A DNA stretch of 64,000 nt from Phycisphaerales bacterium (GCA_905339235.1 CAJPFG010000017.1:62001-126000); one strand, 5' to 3'. Positions 19,035 to 26,825 are shown, counted from the first letter of the stretch. Made by a program: numbers and translations. The notes: generated by a model not told the origin, from the letters alone.

Positions 19035-20159
19035 ATGAGGCGGATTTCATCTTCGATGGCGGTCTGCGTGATGGTGGGCGTGGCGGGGTTGGGCTTTTCG
19101 GCGCGGGCCCACGAGACCGACCAGTACACGCTGCCGCTGGACAAGCCGTTCGCGGACGTGGGGGACTTGCTGGACGCTTCCCACTACCGGATCGTGGCCC
19201 GGGCGGTGGAGCGGGCGAACAGGGAGATCGAGCGGGCGCTGCGCGAGCCGGAATCGGCGTCGATGCGCAAGCGGCTGGCGACGCTGCGGTCGCAGGAGTA
19301 CCTGGTCGAGGCGGTGTACTCGCAGATGAACGACGCGATGTCGGACATCTCCGGCGTGGAGTCGGCGCTGCGGGGGAAATGGGCGAAGGAGGCGTACCCG
19401 GGCCAGTACACCGAGTACAGCACGCTGGACTGGATCTATACGTACTCGCACGCATGGCTGGACCCGCGCCGGCTGATCACGGTGTGGCGGTCGTCCACGA
19501 TCAAGGCGTACGGGGTGTATTTCGGGTCCGACAAGATGTCGCACTTCCATCACATGGGCCACTTCTACTACACGGCGTGGCGGGAGAATCTCGGGAAGGG
19601 CATGAGCGAATCGGACGCCGTCGCCAACGTGATCGTGCGGTACTCGGGGGGCGGGCCGCTGGGGGAGACCGGGCTTCTGGGGTTCGCGGCCACCGGGGTC
19701 TACTCCAACGCCGACCTGTGCTCGAACTACATGGGCTTCAAGTTCTTCCGGAACATCACCGAACCGATGGTGCTCAAGGGGGAGGAGCGACCGCCGATGG
19801 TGGTGCGAACCGGGCCTTTCTGGCGGCTGAACGTGCACGTGCGGCCGGAGTCGGGGTGGTTCGGCGCGTTCGTCTCGGACCACTGGAATGAGGCGATGAA
19901 CCCAAACCTGTACGACGTGACGATCCGCGCGGACGTGAAGTCGCTGATCGAAAGGCGATCCGAGAGCATCATGAAGTTCTGGACTCAGCGCGACGGACGG
20001 CCGGCCGACGCGGCGTACTACGAGAAACTCGCTGGGGAGTTGAGCACGTATTTCGGCGAGAACTACGGTCATTCCTCGCCCGATACGCCGCTGATGACGC
20101 TGGGGAACACGGTCATTCCGGCGATGCTGGCCCGCCGGAGTTCGGGCGCGAAGCCTTGA
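19035..20159 (+). CDS. Exported protein of unknown function
   Basis: The 374-residue protein has a signal peptide ending near residue 25 (GLGFSARA then HETDQY). The mature part is soluble, with many aromatic residues: TLDWIYTYSHAWLDP, YFGSDKMSHFHHMGHFYYTAW, GLLGFAATGVYSNADLCSNYMGFKFF. The His-rich centre (KMSHFHHMGH, about residues 165-174) could bind a metal. I do not recognise the family. AGGAG precedes the ATG at a good distance. Its 3' end overlaps the convergent pseudouridine synthase gene by 47 bp. Confidence 0.8.
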   Translation: MRRISSSMAVCVMVGVAGLGFSARAHETDQYTLPLDKPFADVGDLLDASHYRIVARAVERANREIERALREPESASMRKRLATLRSQEYLVEAVYSQMNDAMSDISGVESALRGKWAKEAYPGQYTEYSTLDWIYTYSHAWLDPRRLITVWRSSTIKAYGVYFGSDKMSHFHHMGHFYYTAWRENLGKGMSESDAVANVIVRYSGGGPLGETGLLGFAATGVYSNADLCSNYMGFKFFRNITEPMVLKGEERPPMVVRTGPFWRLNVHVRPESGWFGAFVSDHWNEAMNPNLYDVTIRADVKSLIERRSESIMKFWTQRDGRPADAAYYEKLAGELSTYFGENYGHSSPDTPLMTLGNTVIPAMLARRSSGAKP

Positions 20160-22011
20160 CGGCGCGGATCGCGAGGAACATGGGGATTTCGCGGCGGGCG
20201 CGGTTTTCTTCGGCGGCGCGGGGACCGGGCTGGCTGGAGCGCAGGCTCGGCCACTCTTCGATCGCGTCGATGAGCAGGCCGGCCTCGGCGAAGGCGCGGA
20301 CGTAGGCCTGGATTGGCCGGTGGTAGGTGATGGTGGTGACGGCCTTTTTGCCGTGGGCCGCGGCGCCGGGGTTCATCACGATCTCTTTCTGGCCGGGCGA
20401 GAGGTATCCGTCCACGCGCCGGTACTGCCGGAGGGCGGCGTCCGGGCCGGGCGATCGCATGGGGGTGGCGCGGCGGGGCTGGAAGTGCTTGGGTTTCAGG
20501 CCGCGAGGCCCGGCGTGATCGGGATGCGGCCGCGACTCGTCCCACGCCCAACTGGTCTGACCCGGAGCGCGGAAGGCGGGGTGGAGGATGATGCCCACGA
20601 ACACGCCGCCGGGCGCGAGGAGTTCGGCCACGCCGCGGGTGAGGGGTGAGAGCGGGTCGATGTTCATGAGGGCGAGGACGCAGGCCGCGGCGTCGAAGCG
20701 GCCCTTGACGGCGGAGACGAGGTTGCGAGCGTCGCCGACGAGAAACTCGCCCCCGCCGGCGCGGCGGGCGGACTCGATGAGGCGTTCGGACGCGTCGATG
20801 CCGACGCACTTGGCCCCCAGGGCCGCGAGCCTGCGGCAGAGGATTCCCTGCCCGCACGCGACGTCGAGCACGCGCTTGCCGGAAACCGGGCCGAGCAGGC
20901 GGACGGTGCTGGGGAGGATGAGATTCTGGTGGTGATCGCTGCCGCGGTCGTCGATGAGCGTGTCGTACCAGTCGGCGACGTGATCCCAGGAGGCTTGGGA
21001 GGTGACGGGCTGGGGTGTCGCTATTGCGGGCGGCGGTGGCGGCGGCGCGGCTTCGGCGGTGGGCGGCTCGATGAGTTCGCCGGGTGCTTCGGAATCTGCT
21101 TTGGAATCGCTCTTGCCGACGAGCCCGAAGAAGGAGCCGGGCGTGGGGCTGCGGAACTTCACCTGCTCGCCGGTTTGCGGGTGGGCGAAGGCGAGTTCGA
21201 AGGCGTGGAGGCAGGTCCTCCCGAGCGGGTCGGTGGTGCTGCCGTAGCGGCGGTCGCCGACGATGGGCTTCCTGATGGACGCGAGGTGGACGCGGATCTG
21301 GTGCTTGCGGCCGGTTTCGAGGCGGACCTGCATGAGCGTCCGGCCCGAGCCGACCTGCTGGGCCTGCCAGTGGGTCACGGCGAGTTTCGCGCCGCGGTCC
21401 TCGCCCTCGACATCGCGCAGGCCGTGCGGCGGGGTCGGCGTGGGGAGGCTGTGCACCAGGCCGCGGTCGTCCTCGAAGAGGAAACTCTGGATGGTGCCGC
21501 TGAGGGGCTGCTCGAGGGCGGCGCGGCCTTTGTGCGGTTTCTTCGCGGGCGAGGGAGGTTCGTCGGCGTCGGGTTTGGTGATGCCCTCGTCGCGGCGCAC
21601 CTCGCCCTCGACGACCGCGGCGTAGAGCCGCTGGACGCGCTTGGTGCGGAACTCTTCCTTCAGCCAGTGGAAGGCCTTTTCGGTCTTGGCGAAGACCAGC
21701 AGGCCCGAGGCCTCCTTGTCGAGGCGGTGGATGACCCAGACCCGCGTGCCGCGGCGGCGGACCTGGTCGCGGACGTAGGCCTTGACCTCGTCGAAGACGT
21801 TGGGGATGCGGTGCTCGGGGGCGTTGACGGTGGCCATGCCGGCGGGCTTGTCCACGATGACCAGGTGCTCGTCCTCGTGAACGACGCGGATGGCGCCGGG
21901 GAGCCAGATCTCGCGGGGCTCGTGGGGCCCGTGGGGCTTGCGGGGGGTGTGGGGGGGCTTGTCCTTCTGCTTCGGCTCGGGTCTCTTGGGATGCGGTTGG
22001 CTCTTGGGCAT
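20113..22011 (-). CDS. RluA-family pseudouridine synthase fused to a SAM methyltransferase
   Basis: The 632-residue protein starts at ATG 22011 with a basic, Pro/Lys/His-rich tail of about 45 residues. The pseudouridine synthase part (about 50-365) has IVDKPAGMATVN, the catalytic WVIHRLDKEASGLLVFAKT with its Asp, LETGRKHQIRVHL, and GDRRYGS. A linker rich in Pro (PPPPPP) follows, then a class I methyltransferase (about 395-632) with motif I VLDVACGQGILCRRLA and CVGIDASERLI. RluA enzymes modify uridines in rRNA or tRNA. The methyltransferase substrate is unknown; RNA is a natural guess because of the fusion. There is no stop or frameshift between domains. Confidence 0.88.
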   Translation of the reverse strand: MPKSQPHPKRPEPKQKDKPPHTPRKPHGPHEPREIWLPGAIRVVHEDEHLVIVDKPAGMATVNAPEHRIPNVFDEVKAYVRDQVRRRGTRVWVIHRLDKEASGLLVFAKTEKAFHWLKEEFRTKRVQRLYAAVVEGEVRRDEGITKPDADEPPSPAKKPHKGRAALEQPLSGTIQSFLFEDDRGLVHSLPTPTPPHGLRDVEGEDRGAKLAVTHWQAQQVGSGRTLMQVRLETGRKHQIRVHLASIRKPIVGDRRYGSTTDPLGRTCLHAFELAFAHPQTGEQVKFRSPTPGSFFGLVGKSDSKADSEAPGELIEPPTAEAAPPPPPPAIATPQPVTSQASWDHVADWYDTLIDDRGSDHHQNLILPSTVRLLGPVSGKRVLDVACGQGILCRRLAALGAKCVGIDASERLIESARRAGGGEFLVGDARNLVSAVKGRFDAAACVLALMNIDPLSPLTRGVAELLAPGGVFVGIILHPAFRAPGQTSWAWDESRPHPDHAGPRGLKPKHFQPRRATPMRSPGPDAALRQYRRVDGYLSPGQKEIVMNPGAAAHGKKAVTTITYHRPIQAYVRAFAEAGLLIDAIEEWPSLRSSQPGPRAAEENRARREIPMFLAIRAVKASRPNSGGPASPE

Positions 22012-22099
22012 TCGCGCGGAGTGTAGGGTTGACCGGTCTTGTGCCGTGCGCGGGCCCGCGACGAGCCCACCGAATCGCGGGGCGCGAGGGAATTGAGCC

Positions 22100-23113
22100 A
22101 TGTCGCTTGGTGCGAAACTGAAGGGGATCGCTGCCAATAGAACTGCCATGACGAAAGCGCCCGACAAGCCCCTCGTAGTCACACTGAGCCCGGAGAGCTT
22201 TGTCCGAAGGGATGCTGCGGCGTGCGCGGCAGCACTGCTCGCGGACAAAGTCGTTTCACTGCTTCCGGGAATCAAGCCCGAGGTATTCTTCGACGTGAGA
22301 TACCCCGCAACACGCGAGTTCGCAGAGCGGTTCGCGTGGGCAGTACAGCTTTCAGAATTCGACGTTGTCACGTTCGAGCACCAGGGCGACAGGACGAGGG
22401 ACGCGTATCTGTGGATGGAGCACTTTGCTCGAAGCCACCCAGCCTACGGCAGGCTTTTCGGCCAGGACTATCTAGACGCAGCGGCATCCAACGAGTCCTA
22501 CGTCGAGTTCTTGTGCAAGCAGATCGTGTCGAACGAGCCGCACATAGGGACACACGTTGTGCTTGACGCGGGGATGGACGCCTTTGCCCTCAAGCATGGG
22601 CTGCTGACCTTCGGAAGTCGCGCGACCGGTAGGCCGCACGGCAGCATGTCGGTCGCGACGGTCCTCGCAGAGTATCTCGTACCGGTAATCCGCAGTGCAA
22701 CGGCCGAGCAGATCCTTGCAGCCAGGGAGATCCTGCGCGACGAGCTTCACCCGCTCCGGCTTGCCATCCGAAACATCGCAGATGGGTGCGACCCCACCGA
22801 CACGAGAGCGGTAGCCAACGCCATGGCGCAATCAGTGCTTCCACGTCTCGAGGAGTATCGTTCTGCGTTCTCGTCGCGAAAAGGCAAGTTTCTTTGTCTG
22901 GTCGACGGGATCGAGCGCGACGCGCTCACGGGCCTCGCCGCGCTGGGGGCGGCCACGTTTTCTGGCATCCCAGCCATAACGGCGGCGGGCGCAGGCCTCG
23001 CCATCACCGGCGTGACGATGGGCATTCGGATGGCCCGGCAGGCGGCCGCACAATCTGACTTCGAGCGTAATCAGATGTTTGGTTTCCTGGCGAGGTTTGA
23101 ACAAAAGGGGTAG
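22100..23113 (+). CDS. Unknown protein with a C-terminal hydrophobic segment
   Basis: The 337-residue protein starts at ATG 22100 after GCGAGGGA. The first 250 residues are soluble, with VTLSPESFVRRDAAAC, FFDVRYPATREFAERF and a long AEQILAAREILRDELHPLRLAI helix. A Gly/Ala-rich hydrophobic segment near residues 280-310 (GLAALGAATFSGIPAITAAG) looks membrane-inserting, followed by a charged tail. I do not recognise it. Codon use is less GC-extreme than in the flanking housekeeping genes. It converges on a two-gene minus-strand unit (23182-24290), and the three may form an acquired island. Confidence 0.7.
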   Translation: MSLGAKLKGIAANRTAMTKAPDKPLVVTLSPESFVRRDAAACAAALLADKVVSLLPGIKPEVFFDVRYPATREFAERFAWAVQLSEFDVVTFEHQGDRTRDAYLWMEHFARSHPAYGRLFGQDYLDAAASNESYVEFLCKQIVSNEPHIGTHVVLDAGMDAFALKHGLLTFGSRATGRPHGSMSVATVLAEYLVPVIRSATAEQILAAREILRDELHPLRLAIRNIADGCDPTDTRAVANAMAQSVLPRLEEYRSAFSSRKGKFLCLVDGIERDALTGLAALGAATFSGIPAITAAGAGLAITGVTMGIRMARQAAAQSDFERNQMFGFLARFEQKG

Positions 23114-23181
23114 CCGGCGCGAGAGCCACGGAACCTGGCCCGACCTCGCGCAGGACGGGTGGAGCACCATGGAGGCCCGGC

Positions 23182-23622
23182 TCAGCATTCACGCGCCCTT
23201 TGTATGACCTCCGACATGCTGAGCCCGGTCTGCTCTTTCAGCCTCTGCACAACGGCGAGGTCCACCATCCCCTTTTTGAAGTTCACGGATAGTTTGTGGC
23301 CCGGGCTCTTCCAAATCTCGTGGTCTCCGGGGCCGCTCTTGAATCGCTCATAGTGCAAGGAGCGAAGCAGCCTGTGGAACTGCCGCTTGGAAGGAAGGCC
23401 GAGCTCACCGCGAACGCCAGCGGGCGCAACGATCATCGTGTCGCCGGCTTTCAACTCCTGGGCGAGCGACGCCCCCGCTCGATTGACCCGCACGGTCACC
23501 TCTTCGGGATTCTCGATGGCCAGCACACCCACGAGGACGTCAAGCACGGTGGTTCCCTGCGGCACTCGCACATCGTCGGAGCCTCTGCCGCTAACAAGGT
23601 GGATCTGAATCCCCATTTCCAT
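23182..23622 (-). CDS. Beta-grasp (ThiS/MoaD-like) domain fused to a HicA-like domain
   Basis: The 146-residue protein seems to have two parts. Residues 1-70 read like a ubiquitin-like beta-grasp fold: VRVPQGTTVLDVLVGVL, then VTVRVNRAGAS and LKAGDTMIVAPAG. From about 78 the sequence fits a HicA-type double-stranded-RNA-binding fold: HRLLRSLHYERFKSGPGDHEIWKSPGHKL, with the small-residue/His pair GDHEIW where HicA has its catalytic Gly-Ser/His, and a helical KEQTGLSMSEVIQ tail. HicA proteins are mRNA-cleaving toxins paired with HicB. No HicB is visible beside it. It lies 23 bp after a membrane protein gene. Both domain assignments rest on pattern reading. Confidence 0.65.
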   Translation of the reverse strand: MEMGIQIHLVSGRGSDDVRVPQGTTVLDVLVGVLAIENPEEVTVRVNRAGASLAQELKAGDTMIVAPAGVRGELGLPSKRQFHRLLRSLHYERFKSGPGDHEIWKSPGHKLSVNFKKGMVDLAVVQRLKEQTGLSMSEVIQRAREC

Positions 23623-23645
23623 TCAACGACACCTTTGCCACCGGC

Positions 23646-24290
23646 CTACCCGGCAGACTCCACAACGTCGTCGAGCGGGACGCCAGCATGCCGATGGAGC
23701 ATCACGTAGATAGCGTTCGCAGACATGGAGAGCATCAACAGGTGCCGGCAAACCTCACGCACAGCTGCGTCCGAACCGTCCAACTCGGTGCGCAAAAGTG
23801 TCGCCATGGCGTGCCTCGCCTCGAAGCTCATGCCAAGTAGTTTCGCGTCAAATGACCAGCCCACGACCGCCGCGAGTTCCCGCAGGTCGGCGTCCAGTCG
23901 AGCGAAGAGCTGAAGGAACGCCTCCTTGTTCGTTGCAAAGAGCTGATAGATCAACGTCCTCTCCACGGGTTCAAGCGAATCCGTCTCCCCCTTGGATTTT
24001 TGAAAGCGCTCGTGGATGGAAGTCCATTGGGCATTGCTGACGAGTTTTCTCTTTTCGAGGACCAAGCTGTTGTGAAAGTCGGTGATCGAAGGCGCGGCAA
24101 GCCTCATGAATCCTCGCACCGCGTCCCTTCGCGACTTTCTAGCTGTCAGCTTGTCGACGACCGCCATCGCGACGGCAAAGCCGGAAGCTGTAGCGCCCAA
24201 GTGCATGGAGATCTCCTTCCAGGTCTCCGGCAAATAAAATGCGGCGGCAAATAGGCCAACCGATATTAGTAAGGCCACAATACTTGGCAT
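23646..24290 (-). CDS. Small membrane-anchored protein of unknown function
   Basis: The 214-residue protein has two N-terminal hydrophobic stretches (IVALLISVGLFAAAFYLP and GATASGFAVAMAVV), then about 160 soluble helical residues with many charged and aromatic positions (FHNSLVLEKRKLVSNAQW, LIYQLFATNKEAFLQLFARL). It resembles small membrane sensors or effectors that accompany defence genes in form only; no family is recognised. It is 23 bp upstream of the beta-grasp/HicA-like gene and shares its strand, so they are probably co-transcribed. Confidence 0.7.
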   Translation of the reverse strand: MPSIVALLISVGLFAAAFYLPETWKEISMHLGATASGFAVAMAVVDKLTARKSRRDAVRGFMRLAAPSITDFHNSLVLEKRKLVSNAQWTSIHERFQKSKGETDSLEPVERTLIYQLFATNKEAFLQLFARLDADLRELAAVVGWSFDAKLLGMSFEARHAMATLLRTELDGSDAAVREVCRHLLMLSMSANAIYVMLHRHAGVPLDDVVESAG

Positions 24291-24417
24291 CGGCCATCAT
24301 ATCCGGCGCGGGCAGTGCGGCGGGCGGTCACCACGGACAGGTCAGCCTCGGTCGCGGCACCTCGCTCGCTGACTCCCTGACGTGCCACCTGGCAGAGGTG
24401 CTTCGCGGCCGTTCCCG

Positions 24418-24585
24418 TGCCCGCGGGAGTCATTCTCGTGCCCGCCGGCGCGACTTTCGGTCCCGCCACAGCCATTCTCCGTCCCGCCACAGCGACTTTT
24501 GGTCCCGCCACAGCCATTCTCCGTCCCGCCACAGCCGTTGTCGGTCCCGCCACAACGGTTTTCGAGCCCACGAGAGTCGTTGTGG
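24418..24585. repeat. 21-bp tandem repeat array (eight units)
   Basis: Eight units of exactly 21 bp follow each other. Five central copies (24460-24564) begin GTCCCGCCACA; the outer three are more diverged. Units alternate between an ending like GCCATTCTCC and one like GCGACTTTTG, giving a 42-bp higher-order period. There are no unique spacers, so it is not a CRISPR array. Confidence 0.9.
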
Positions 24586-24591
24586 CGGGAC
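24544..24591. repeat. Perfect inverted repeat at the end of the tandem array
   Basis: GTCCCGCCACAACG (24544-24557) is answered by its exact reverse complement at 24578-24591, with a 20-base loop. The left arm is part of the last full repeat unit; the right arm is an inverted unit start. It could form a strong hairpin in RNA or single-stranded DNA. Confidence 0.85.
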
Positions 24592-24939
24592 GGAAAATCG
24601 TTTTCGTTGGGCCGAATCTGCGCGGCGCGGGCGGGCCGGTTGGTGAAAGTGGCGTTTTTGAGGCCGTGGCGCGGGGTGGTGCGGGGCTGGACGCCGATGA
24701 CCGGGACGGGATGCCCGATGGCGTCTGCGCGGGGCTTGCGGGCTCGGGCTTCACTCGGGGCGAGTAGCCGCCGTCTCCATGGCGCGAGGGGAGCGAGAAC
24801 AGCGGGTGGTATGTGCCTCTCTCGCAAAAGCACCCGCCGGGTCGGCCCACTCGTGGTCGTGTGGCCACTTCCTTTTTCGCGCCCTGGCGCGGGAGGTGCT
24901 GATGTCAGACCCCGCGCCCGGTCTTCACTGCAAACGCCC

Positions 24940-24990
24940 GCGGCGTAGCCGCGCCACAGCGCTAGCCGTGGGCGTAAGCCCACGGTGAAC
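24940..24990 (+). repeat. Left REP-like palindromic repeat
   Basis: It contains two small palindromes, GCGGCGTAGCCGC and CCGTGGGCG-TAAG-CCCACGG, joined by an AGCGCTAGC segment. It is nearly identical to the reverse complement of the copy on the other side of the transposase. Confidence 0.8.
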
Positions 24991-25048
24991 GATTCCGATC
25001 ACCGGAGCCGCGTAGCGGCGGCACAGAAGCGCATCCGCGCGACCGCCG

Positions 25049-25522
25049 CTACCCCGCGATGACCGCGCCGTCGTCAAATACATACCGCCGGTCGTACTCG
25101 ACCCCGTGCTTCTTGAGCAGGCCAAGAAACTCGCTCTCGTATGACACGCGTCCGTGGTGCGACTCCTGGTTCTGAATGTACCGGCGTACGTCATCGACCT
25201 TGGAGTGACTCACCGAGAACGCCGCGAACCCGTCCTGCCATGCGAATCGCCGCATGCCCGGCCACTGCTCGCGAATCCATCGGGACGAGTTCGACTTGAC
25301 CGGGCCCACCAGATCCGATTCGGACACCTTGGGCTTGCGGATGACGAGAAGGTGGGCATGATCCACCCAGCCGTTCGCGAGCACGAGCGTGCAGTCCTTG
25401 TTCTCCACGATGCCGCTCATGTACGCCCACACCTTGGGCCGGACGTCGGCGCCCAGCCAGGGTTCGCGGTGCTTCGTCGAGAACACGATGTGGGTGTAGA
25501 GCTTTGAGTACGTGTTGGCCAT
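25049..25522 (-). CDS. REP-associated tyrosine transposase (Y1/IS200-like)
   Basis: The 157-residue protein fits the HUH single-strand transposase family. It opens with YSKLYTHIVFSTKHREP, has the metal-binding HUH-type segment HAHLLV (about residue 56-61), the catalytic Tyr in VRRYIQNQESHH (about 118) and an EFLGLLKKHGVEYD tail. These enzymes cut and join single-stranded DNA at REP or IS ends. The gene is intact and lies between inverted REP-like repeats, which are its likely substrates. There is no accompanying TnpB. Confidence 0.92.
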   Translation of the reverse strand: MANTYSKLYTHIVFSTKHREPWLGADVRPKVWAYMSGIVENKDCTLVLANGWVDHAHLLVIRKPKVSESDLVGPVKSNSSRWIREQWPGMRRFAWQDGFAAFSVSHSKVDDVRRYIQNQESHHGRVSYESEFLGLLKKHGVEYDRRYVFDDGAVIAG

Positions 25523-25599
25523 GCGCGGAGTCTACCGACCGGACGGTGTTCGCGCTCCTTGTGCCGCCGCTGACGCGGCTCTCAGATTCATGCGACCGT

Positions 25600-25647
25600 C
25601 ACCGTGGGCTCACGCCCACGGCTAGCGCTATGCCGCGGCTACGCCGC
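25600..25647 (-). repeat. Right REP-like palindromic repeat, inverted
   Basis: This is the inverted counterpart of 24940-24990, with only a few mismatches. It contains CCGTGGGCTCACGCCCACGG and GCGGCTACGCCGC. Beyond it the sequence becomes a short coding-like fragment. Confidence 0.8.
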
Positions 25648-25650
25648 TGA

Positions 25651-25800
25651 AGAGAGGCCGACTCGGTCTCGTACACCGTCCAGGGCCAGTGCTCGGACTC
25701 GGCGGGGCCGGTGTCGAACGCCTTCGAGATCAACTTCGGCGTGAACGGCCCCGGGCTGACCATCGCGTCGGCGGGCGAGGCGTGGGGGGAAGCTGGCGGC
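25651..25800 (+). pseudogene. Fragment of an exported-protein-like coding sequence
   Basis: From just after the right REP copy a frame reads like a beta-sandwich surface protein: VSYTVQGQCSDSAGPVSN followed by FEINFGVNGPGLTIASAGEAW. It then dissolves into Arg/Gly-rich nonsense. There is no start upstream, since a TGA ends the frame at 25648-25650. It looks like a gene piece left after insertion or rearrangement. The parent gene is not in the window. Confidence 0.35.
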
Positions 25801-26159
25801 GTGAGGCGGAGAGTTCAACGGGGGCCACGGAGGGCCGCGGAGAGGGAGTTGGGTTCAGACCGGAATCAGGAAGGCTCGGGTGGAGGGCCGGAGCCCTTTT
25901 CATTGAGGCGGTAAGAGGGTGAGGGGAGCAGGAACCGCAGATTCCGCAGATTTACGCCGATGGATCCATCTGCGCGATCGGCGCAATCTGCGGTTTTTCC
26001 GGCTTCTGCGTATGGCGAGGGGTGAAGTGGCGATAGGGTCGGCTCCCCCGGGGCCGCCGCGCTTTTCATCGCTGAATCGCCGAAACTCGCCGTGACAACC
26101 GGCGGAAAGCCGGTATCCTCTGCGTTCGCCGCGGGGCTCGCGGCCGGAGGAGAGAGACC
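25801..26159. other. Intergenic stretch with imperfect hairpin repeats
   Basis: No gene is seen. The first part carries a GGCCACGGAGGGCCGCGGAG-like run, a sort of degenerate repeat common between genes in such genomes. A long imperfect hairpin follows at 25931-26000. The last part is the leader of the exported protein gene at 26160. Confidence 0.5.
25931..26000. repeat. Long imperfect palindrome of the CGCAGATT type
   Basis: AACCGCAGATT on the left pairs with AATCTGCGGTT on the right, and an inner GCCGAT pairs with ATCGGC around a GATGGATCCATC palindrome. A T-run follows the right arm. It could be a dispersed intergenic repeat, an RNA hairpin or a terminator. Confidence 0.6.
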
Positions 26160-26765
26160 ATGCGAATATTGAGCGCGATCGCCCTTGTGGCCGCGTCGCC
26201 GGTGCTGGCCGCGACGATCGTGAATGGATCGTTCGAGCTTCCGGGCACGGGTTTTCAGACCGTCCCTGCCGGGCAGACGTTCGGTTCGTGGACCTGCACG
26301 GGGCCGAGCGATATTGAGTTTGTGAACGCGGCCGCGAATGGCACGCTTCTTCCCACGCGGTACGACGGCGACTATTGGATCGATCTGACGGGCGTGGGCG
26401 CGCCGAGCGGGATCCGGCAGACGGTCGCGACGACGTCCGGGCAGGGGTATCGGGTTGATTTCGCGATGAGCGGCAACCCGTTCAGCGGCGGCCAGGTCAT
26501 GGTTCTGAACGTGCTGTGGAACGGGGCGCTCGCGGGGACGTTCAGCCATGACACGACGGGCCATCCGGCGTCGAACATGGGATGGACGGTGTACACCGTG
26601 GATGTGATCGGCACCGGGAGCGACGTGCTGACGTTCCAGGGCGTGACGGGCGTCGCGGCCGCGGGCGTGGCGCTGGATGATGTGGGCATTGAGGAGATCC
26701 CGGCGCCCGGGGCCGGACTGGCGCTGCTCGTGGGAGCGGCGATGTGGGGACGACGGCGGCGGTAG
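26160..26765 (+). CDS. Exported choice-of-anchor-like protein with PEP-CTERM-like tail
   Basis: The 201-residue protein has a signal peptide ending near ALVAASPVLA, then an ATIVNGSFELPG start typical of choice-of-anchor C or DUF642-like beta-sandwich domains, with GSWTCTGPSDIEFVN, GDYWIDLTG and YTVDVIGTGSDVLTF. The end, EEIPAPGAGLALL followed by a short membrane stretch and WGRRRR, matches a PEP-CTERM-type sorting tail. GGAGG precedes the ATG. It is probably exported and attached to the surface or an exopolymer; its partner is unknown. Confidence 0.85.
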   Translation: MRILSAIALVAASPVLAATIVNGSFELPGTGFQTVPAGQTFGSWTCTGPSDIEFVNAAANGTLLPTRYDGDYWIDLTGVGAPSGIRQTVATTSGQGYRVDFAMSGNPFSGGQVMVLNVLWNGALAGTFSHDTTGHPASNMGWTVYTVDVIGTGSDVLTFQGVTGVAAAGVALDDVGIEEIPAPGAGLALLVGAAMWGRRRR

Positions 26766-26825
26766 GGGGTGGCGGAGCCTGGGAGTTTGTGGGCGTCACC
26801 TTCGGCCATGCGTCCTCCGATGTCC

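Larger units (their letters stand above)
24291..25048. other. Repeat-rich intergenic stretch
   Basis: About 760 bases lack a convincing gene. They hold a 21-bp tandem array (24418-24585), a 14-bp perfect inverted repeat at its end, and from 24940 the left flank of the REP-type transposase. Several open frames on both strands cross the array, but they exist because 21 is divisible by three and show no family features. Confidence 0.6.
24940..25650. mobile_element. REP-type transposase with inverted REP-like flanks
   Basis: A Y1 transposase gene (25049-25522) is enclosed by two pairs of inverted sequences. The outer pair is about 50 bp at 24940-24990 and 25600-25647; the inner pair is about 22 bp at 25005-25026 and 25559-25584. 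Each outer copy is itself a palindrome-containing unit (GCCGTGGGCG... and CGGCGTAGCCG). This is the layout of a RAYT gene with REP sequences, or of a short IS200-like element. Confidence 0.75.

Noticed and set aside
22012..22371. N-terminal extension of the pseudouridine synthase fusion
   Set aside because: It overlaps the divergent gene at 22100 and is unlike any family sequence; the ATG at 22011 is adequate.
24418..24585. CRISPR array
   Set aside because: Units are 21 bp and directly adjacent with no spacers, and no cas genes are near.
24266..24868. A gene across the tandem repeat on the minus strand
   Set aside because: The frame is open because 21 is a multiple of three; the flanks have no conserved protein features and other frames are equally open.
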